27,500 nt of DNA from Ichthyophthirius multifiliis (lineage: Eukaryota; Ciliophora; Oligohymenophorea; Hymenostomatida), in NCBI RefSeq assembly GCF_000220395.1, contig NW_004086286.1, forward strand, positions 1-27,500, written 5' to 3'. The notes under the pieces are model-generated. The model searched no databases and had not been told where the DNA came from. It saw only the letters and a program-made list of their open reading frames with translations. The translations under genes and the position numbers were made by a program. Shown here piece after piece: positions 21,419 to 27,500 of the stretch (the stretch's first letter is position 1; every line of letters starts with the position of its first letter).

Positions 21419-24400
21419 ATGTCGACATAACGTCTCAAACATTATCCCGAATTATCATTTGAAGAAAAATTGAAAAACGATAAGATAATTCGCAGTATGA
21501 ATTAAAAAATAACATTTTTACGAAATCCTCGTTTTCGCATAAACCGTCCTCCGATAAAATATGAAGACTTAAACACAAATCTTTCTCAAATTTTAGTTGA
21601 ATAGAATTCCAAAGAATGCATTTTTATAGCAAATCCATAATAAATAATATTCCATGACTATGAAATTAACAATATATATTAAATTAATTTTACTATTACA
21701 AATATAGATAAACTTTCTAGAAGAATTAAATATTTACCACCATAATTGTAAAAAAAATATAAATACATATATTTTTATAAAATATTAAAAAAGGCCTTAA
21801 TTTTCTATAAAAAACGTAAAATATCCACTTGAAAATAATGAGTAGTCTTTAATAGCTCCTGGAATGTCTATAATATTTGAAATATAATTCCAATCGACAT
21901 GTTTTAAGGAATGTATTGATAAATTAGTTATCCTTACCGAACTCAATGTTTTTGAAATTCCCTTAATTGCAAGAAGAGCGCCTCCACTATTAAATTTACC
22001 TCCGGTTTTAGAAGTCAAAAGTTGCTGGGTGGGTGAAATTTCTTAACAAAATTACAAAATAACAAATAAAGGTGGAGACGCTGGTTTCCGTTTTTTTTCG
22101 GAAGATGAAAAAGATGAAGAAGAGGAAGATCTAAAATTAAAAATTGGTAATTTTTAAATTTACCCATGCGAATTTTACCTCTAGAAAGGTGAAAGTATTG
22201 ATATTAATATATACTTCAAACCTCAAAAGGAAGGATTAGAAGAAAAAAACATCATTTTAGTATGTGATTCGGATATTTAAGCTAAATATAAACTAATAGG
22301 AAACGGAAATATGTGTTTTTTGAAGGTTTTAGCAATTGACGACAATAAAATTTTGGAAAACTAAGAAAGTTTATAGAAAATTTTCTTTGAAAAAGCTGAT
22401 TGCAATATAAAAATTTAAAGAAAAATACAAATTTAAAACCAAAGTGATGTCTTTGTGAATTTTCATTGGAACATATTCCCTTAAAAATAAGAAAAAAACG
22501 TTAAAAATCTCTAAAGCGCATTTAATATAAAAAAAAATAATAAAAACTCAATTTAAAATGAAAGAATTATAGAAAATAACTCCATTTAAATTTAAAATAG
22601 TAAAAAAAATTCATTTTTTTAATAAAACGATGATTTTTTAGAAGGAAAAAATTCATGTTTTGAAATTTTTCCTTAAAAAGGATTTTTCTCTCCTATGGAA
22701 ATAAAAGAATTCTCATTCGAATTTTTGAGTAAAAATCCATATCCAGTATTCGAAAACACTGTATTTTTTATAGACGAAGTTCCTTTTGAAAGCATAAAAG
22801 GAATAAAGTAAAATTTATTGGGTTTTTTAAGGAAAAAAAGCGACTTTAATCCTCCTTTTTTAGGCTCTAATTCTAACATTCCCTCTATTCCATTTATAGA
22901 TTTAGAAGTAGTAGGTATTTGTGGATTTTCAGAGATTTTTTTAGACAAGCCTTTCCATGTTTTTGGGGAAGAACTGGAAATTAATAAAAAATATGAAGTA
23001 AAGGTTAAGATAAGAAAAAATTCAAAAGCTCCAATTTAATTAAAAATCGAAGAAGAATTCAAAACGGAAGGCATGTTTTGGGAAACAAATTAGATTTTTT
23101 TAAAAATCTATGAAAAAAACGAAGAGGAAATTTCCATTTTTTTCGGTTCAAAAAAAGAAGGGAAAAATAAAAAAATTATTTTTAAAATTTCAAGCGAAAA
23201 CACTTTTTTGTAAACTTTTGAAATTTTATCAGATTTTTAAAGAAATTCAGTTTCTGTTAAAAACTCTCTTCTGGATTTTGGTCTTATGAATATTTGGGAA
23301 AAAAAATAAAAATAATTAGAAATTTATAACGATTCTTAAGATTATTAAGAAGTTTTAATTAAAAATACTAATGAAAAAGTCATCTAAAATACCACTTTTT
23401 ACCCTTCCTTAGATAAACTGAGAAAATTTAAAGATTTTTTCATTCAAGAAGAAATATAAGAAGACATTTCTTCATAAAAAAATACCGCTATATTACGTAT
23501 TTCCTAACCTCAAATAAAAATACCTCCTAAGAGTTCCTTTTTTGTCCAAATAGAACTTGAAGCAGGTAAATCTGAAAGCTTTAGTAGCTGCCTGGAAGTG
23601 ATATCTGAAAAAAAGGATAGTATATATGTAAATGTAGAAGCTGAAATATAGGATATTTAAATAGCATTAAACAATTTGGACATAAATTTGCCTTGTTTAT
23701 ATGCTAATAAAAAAATAGAAATTGATAAAGAAATCTACTTAGAAAATTAGGGAAATATAGATGCCTTTTTTACCTGGGAAAACATCCAAACTGAACTTTT
23801 GGAAGTCATTTGTGAACCAAAACAAGGCGAAATAAAAGCCAAAGAAAAAATAAAAATGAAAATAATAGTTTTGGGCAAAAAAGGAGGAGTTTTCGAAGAA
23901 CTTCTTCTTTGCAAAATTAAAGAAAAAAAAGAATTTTTGGGAATTTTTTTTAAAGGAGAAGTATTCGGATTAAATGTTGAACTCAAAAAAATAATTTCAG
24001 ACGAAAAATTAGGAGAAAATGAATAAAAAAAAAACTATTTAGATAACAATGAGAACCTTTTTAATAGTCTCGTGATGAAAAGTAACGTCAAAAATAGTTT
24101 CTTGTGTAATTCTATGCGAACTTCCGATATATTCAAGGCCTAAGACAGTAAAGGAACCTAAAATAAATAATTTAATATACATTTATAAAAGAAGATTAGT
24201 TGTGAAAAGATAGATTTTTTCAATTGTATAATAAATTAACCTAAGCATATTTTTATTGTTTTGGAAAATAAAAGCGGTATTTCTACCAGTTTTGAACTTT
24301 CTATTGAAAAATTCTAACCCTTTTAAAAAAAAAACTTAGAAACAGAATAAAGTTAAACAAATACAAAAACCAACCTGTTAACAGACGAAATAGAAAAAAC

Positions 24401-26039
24401 CTAAAATTTTAATTCTAAATAAGGACAAGAATTAAACACTTAAAAAACGCTTGAAAAAAAACAACAAATATATCTCTAAAACAACAAAGGATTTGCAATT
24501 TTATGTGAACCTTCTAAAGCAAAGCTATCTTCGTATGATACTTCTTTAATAAAAGTAACATTATTTAACGATATATCAGGAATTTAATAAGACACTTTAA
24601 ATATAAATATTTAAGGTTTACCTCTTATGAAAGTTCCAATAAATATATAAGTAATAGGGTCTCCGATTATAATTTCTCCTTATTAATTAGGAATAGATTA
24701 CGAATAGTAAATCCCTTTTTTTTTCTTAGGGCATTTTTCCTAAAACAGTCCCAAAATAACTCGTTTTTTTAAAGTCTTGAACACAGGACCTAAGCCTATT
24801 AAAATTAAATGGTAAATATATAATTTAGACAATAATTGTTCTGAAAAATTTTTTAATATTTCTTTCCAAAATCCGCCTTAAGGATTTCCTTTTATTTCTA
24901 AACTTCATTTTTAGTCTATTCCGCCACCTACAGTTGAAAATGGTCCTTTTGAAATATTTCCAAAAGAATAAACAATAAACGGAAGAGAAGAAAAGAAATT
25001 CTCAGTTTCCTTTTTTGCATCTAATTCTAGTACTTTCAACTCTGTATTAATTGGAAAACCTGAATTAAATATCCAAGCAGAAGATATAGAGGATTTAACT
25101 TTATATATTAGTGCTACTACAGCCTAATCATATTTAAAAATAGACAAAATTCCAGAGGGAAAGCCTCTAAAATTCTAAAAAAACAACAACTCTATTGAAA
25201 ATAAAAACGAGAAAAAAACACTTACTTTAATAAACGAAAACTTCGAAAATTTAAAATTCGAAGTATAAACTGAAGGCCCTTTTCTGATTGAAAAAATTGA
25301 ATCCAATTCTCAAAAAAATTTCCTTTTTTAAAATTCGCTTTTAAAAACTTCTAAAAAAGAGCTTCCTTTAGAAAGTTTAAAAACTGCCTTTTGGCTTGAA
25401 AAAAATTCGCATTTTTCGCTTTTAATTAAATTTTCTCCATCAAATTAGATATATTTTCAAGAAGGAAAATTGATAATTTTATTCGAAAATGGAGATACAC
25501 AGGAAATACGTTTATAAGGTAAAATCCTCAAACCTTAGATAGAAGTTAATTTTGCTGAATTCGAAAATGTCTAAGCTGATAATTTACAAGATTTTGGAAT
25601 AACCCATATCAAAGATACTAAAAAATTGCGATTTTTCATCGCCAATTAGTCCAAAGTGCCAGCTTCTTGGAAAATATGTCATGTTAAAAATCCTTTTAGA
25701 AAATATAAATAAATATTGGACACAATGACACAGGAGGACTATGAAAATAATAACACAATAGATGATTTAGAAGTTTTTTCATTTTCTAAAAATGAAGGAT
25801 TCTTAAATGGGCCATCCGTCCCAATAAAAAAATGGCCAAATTGTTTAGCTTTACCTTCCGAAAACACACAAAAAAGAAATATATAAGAAGGAATTTCCCC
25901 ATAAGATGTTTTTGTATGTTTTTAACCTAAAAAAAATGTTATTTATAAATCTAAATTTAAAATTTGTATTGAAAATGGTGATGATGTTTATTTTATTTTG
26001 AAAGGGTAAGGAACATATTTGGAAGAATATAAATAATGA
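21419..26039 (+). CDS. Large ASH/MSP-domain ciliary protein, DLEC1 (CFAP81)-like
   Basis: Exons 21419-21747 and 21794-26039, joined by a 46-nt GT-AG intron, encode 1524 residues. The protein is a chain of Ig-like beta domains of the ASPM-SPD2-Hydin/MSP type, seen from repeated phrases: INFTITNIDKLSRRIKYLPP, PGMSIIFEIQFQSTCFKE, KKVFE-type strands and FKPQKEGLEEKNIILVC. The end has CFQPKKNVIYKSKFKICIEN then VYFILKGQGTYLEEYKQ. Near residue 170 it has RRAPPLLNLPPVLEVKSCWVG then NKGGDAGFRF, which fits the DLEC1 family by memory. DLEC1 is an axonemal central-apparatus protein (Chlamydomonas FAP81). HYDIN, CFAP47, CFAP65 and CFAP74 share the domain type and are the alternatives. An acidic DEKDEEEEDL loop follows the third domain. 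The stop TGA 26037-26039 lies 26 bp from the stop of the convergent gene. Confidence 0.8.
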
Positions 26040-26065
26040 AAATTTAATTTTTTTTTTTTTTTTTT
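26040..26065. terminator. 26-bp gap between two convergent stop codons
   Basis: The whole space between the DLEC1-like TGA and the convergent coiled-coil TGA is a T-rich run on +. The 3' UTRs and polyadenylation sites of both transcripts must therefore overlap the opposing gene. Sites were not identified. Confidence 0.6.
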
Positions 26066-26962
26066 TCATAATAATATATATATTAATATTGCAATTATAA
26101 CAATTATTAAAATTTCCATTATTATGTATTTTAAAGGATAATTTATTTATTTTTAGATCTATTTAGTATTAATTATTTGATTTAGTTTTTAATTAATTTC
26201 TTATTTGCTTTATTTAACAATGTTTTCTTATTTTTTATAATTTTCCTTTAATTTTTAGCACTCATTTATATATTTTTCATATATTTTTAGGGTTTCCTAA
26301 TAAAAATTCTCATATTGTTTTATAATTTCATCTTAGTTTTAATGAATTTCTTATTAGTTTTAAAGAATTTCTTCTTAATTTTAAGGAATTTTTTCTTCTT
26401 AATTTTAAGGAATCACTTATTCTTATTTTTAAGGAAATTCTTCTTATATTTAAGGAATTTCTTCTTATTTTTAAGGAATTTCTTCTTATTTTTAAGGAAT
26501 AATTTCTTCTTATTTTTATTATTAATTTAATTAAGATTTCGAAATTTCGTCTTCTTTTTAAAGTTCTTATTTTTCTAAATACAAATTATTTATTTCTTAT
26601 TTCAAAGCGAGAATTTTTTATTAAAAATTAAATTCATTTTTTTAAAATTACAAAATACTTTATTCTAAAGCATCTTTTTCATTTTCCAAAAAATTTATTT
26701 TTGTAAAATTTTGATTAACGCTAATTTCTAAACTTTGAATTTATGAATTTTTAAATTCTAAATTTTATTTAATATTATCTATTTCGTCATCATTTAATCT
26801 AAAAGTCTTATTATTTTCTTCATATATTTTAGACTAATTCTTTGATTCATAAACCTTAATTTCATAACTATGAATTTCTTTTTATTTCTCGTCTAAAATT
26901 TTAGAAAGTTGCTCAACTTTAAATTCACTTTTTTAAAGTGCTCTTGCTAATATTTTTAACAT
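26066..26962 (-). CDS. Coiled-coil protein with Gln/Glu repeat and C-terminal membrane anchor
   Basis: A single exon encodes 298 residues. The N-terminal 150 residues are a long coiled coil (LARALQKSEFKVEQLSK, LENEKDALEQSILQFQ). Then come about ten imperfect units of QKQEEIP type: QEEIIPQKQEEIP, QIQEEFP, QNQEEKIP, QNQEEILQ, QNQQEIH. A second coiled segment follows, and the protein ends in the hydrophobic run ILIIVIIAILIYILL before TGA at 26066-26068. This is the layout of a tail-anchored membrane protein such as a golgin or tether. Which membrane it sits in is not evident. Many of the glutamines are TAA codons. The DNA repeat is on + as AAGGAATTTCTTCTTATTTTT-like units, so the open frame on + here is only its shadow. 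Confidence 0.8.
26331..26515 (-). repeat. Coding minisatellite (21-nt units, seven codons)
   Basis: Imperfect 18-24 nt units encode the QKQEEIP-like repeat. All length changes are multiples of three, so the frame is kept. Four units in the middle are nearly identical, which suggests recent expansion. Confidence 0.85.
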
Positions 26963-27164
26963 TTAAAATTCATAAAGTTAAAAGTTTTATAATTATTAAT
27001 ATAATTAATATTTATTAAAATTATCCATTTTTATGTATAATATAGTAAATATCAAAAATATATATGAAAAAAAAAATCTTTTTTAATAATTTTAAAATAT
27101 TATTATAAAAACAAAACATTAATATTTTATAAAAAAAAACATATAAATGTAAATATAAAAAAAA

Positions 27165-27206
<42 letters not shown>

Positions 27207-27264
27207 CTTTATATATTTATATATTTATATACTTATATATTTAAATATATATATTTTTTTTTAT
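26963..27264. other. Intergenic AT-rich stretch with TA microsatellite
   Basis: It contains poly-A runs and TA/TTTATA tracts at about 27170-27250. No gene is visible. Confidence 0.7.
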
Positions 27265-27500
27265 TCATATTTCAAAATCTTCTTCTTATACTTTCTTTAT
27301 TTCTTATTCAGTAGCGTTTTCTAGTCCAATAATTTCAGGAATAATAGGTGTAGGTACCGGAGTACCTATAAATTTATATGATTTTGAACCTTTCATGGTA
27401 GAACCTTCTATAAGGGATAATTAATGATCTTTATAATAAAAAATTAGATTCTTCGGTTCTAATTCTAGTAAGTTTCTTAATTCTTCTCCTGCTCTTATTT
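27265..27500 (-). CDS. 3' part of an unrecognised protein gene (truncated by window edge)
   Basis: The last 77 codons of a minus-strand gene end at TGA 27265-27267; the 5' part lies beyond the window. The readable end is IRAGEELRNLLELEPKN, then YKDHQLSLIEG, KFIGTPVPTPIIPEIIGLEN and KKVQEEDFEI. G/C content and codon choice match the other genes here. The Pro-rich strand and acidic tail do not identify a family. Confidence 0.7.

Noticed and set aside
21797-23986. Minus-strand frames inside the DLEC1-like gene
   Set aside because: Shadows of the long + strand coding frame, which runs uninterrupted once TAA/TAG are Gln.
25851-26069. Minus-strand Lys/Phe-rich frame
   Set aside because: Antisense to the end of the DLEC1-like gene and the T-run spacer.
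26315-26530. Plus-strand open frame rich in Leu-Arg-Asn-Phe repeats
   Set aside because: It is the antisense shadow of the QKQEEIP coding repeat in the minus-strand coiled-coil gene.
1-27500. Multiple pseudogenes under the standard code
   Set aside because: In-frame TAA/TAG fall at sites that suit Gln in NSF and AP-4 mu, so the ciliate code explains them.

Overview
The window is an extremely AT-rich stretch of a ciliate nuclear (macronuclear-type) genome. Conserved proteins (NSF, AP-4 mu, BolA) are uninterrupted only if TAA and TAG are read as glutamine and TGA is the only stop, which is the Tetrahymena/Ichthyophthirius/Paramecium code. The very high A+T, the dense small genes and the introns of about 37-73 nt fit an oligohymenophorean such as Ichthyophthirius. 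That species guess is inference. Because only TGA stops translation, long open frames are common by chance, so I called genes on protein likeness, splice consistency and family motifs rather than on frame length.

Layout. A divergent cullin on + (about 1.1-3.4 kb) converges on a minus-strand HPt-domain protein (3.66-4.62 kb). Minus-strand genes follow: an EF-hand/coiled-coil protein (5.4-7.1 kb), a FAM227-like protein (8.3-10.2 kb), a zinc-binding protein with a remarkable microexon tail (10.36-12.69 kb), NSF (12.9-15.2 kb) and a BolA-family protein (16.1-16.5 kb). A broken ARPC3-like remnant lies at 16.7-17.0 kb. On + are the AP-4 mu subunit (18.3-19.7 kb), a decayed coding region (19.8-20.5 kb) and a 1524-residue DLEC1/CFAP81-like ciliary protein (21.4-26.0 kb). 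The last ends 26 bp from the stop of a convergent, probably tail-anchored coiled-coil protein with a Gln/Glu repeat (26.07-26.96 kb). The window closes on the 3' part of an unknown minus-strand gene.

The standout is 10.36-11.93 kb. On the minus strand, about 24 introns of nearly uniform size (mostly 43-52 nt) separate exons of 3, 6, 9, 12, 21 or 69 nt. Fourteen of these exons are a single codon. Every exon is a multiple of three, every intron after exon 3 is phase 0, and the tail runs in frame to a TGA. Joined, the small exons give a sensible charged helical sequence. This is either a gene with an extreme run of single-codon exons or a system of successive in-phase splice steps.

By function, NSF and AP-4 mu belong to membrane traffic. 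The DLEC1-like and FAM227-like proteins belong to families linked to cilia. Cullin, HPt and BolA point to ubiquitin ligation, phosphorelay and Fe-S/redox roles. I see no mobile element, virus-like element, CRISPR array, rRNA or tRNA.
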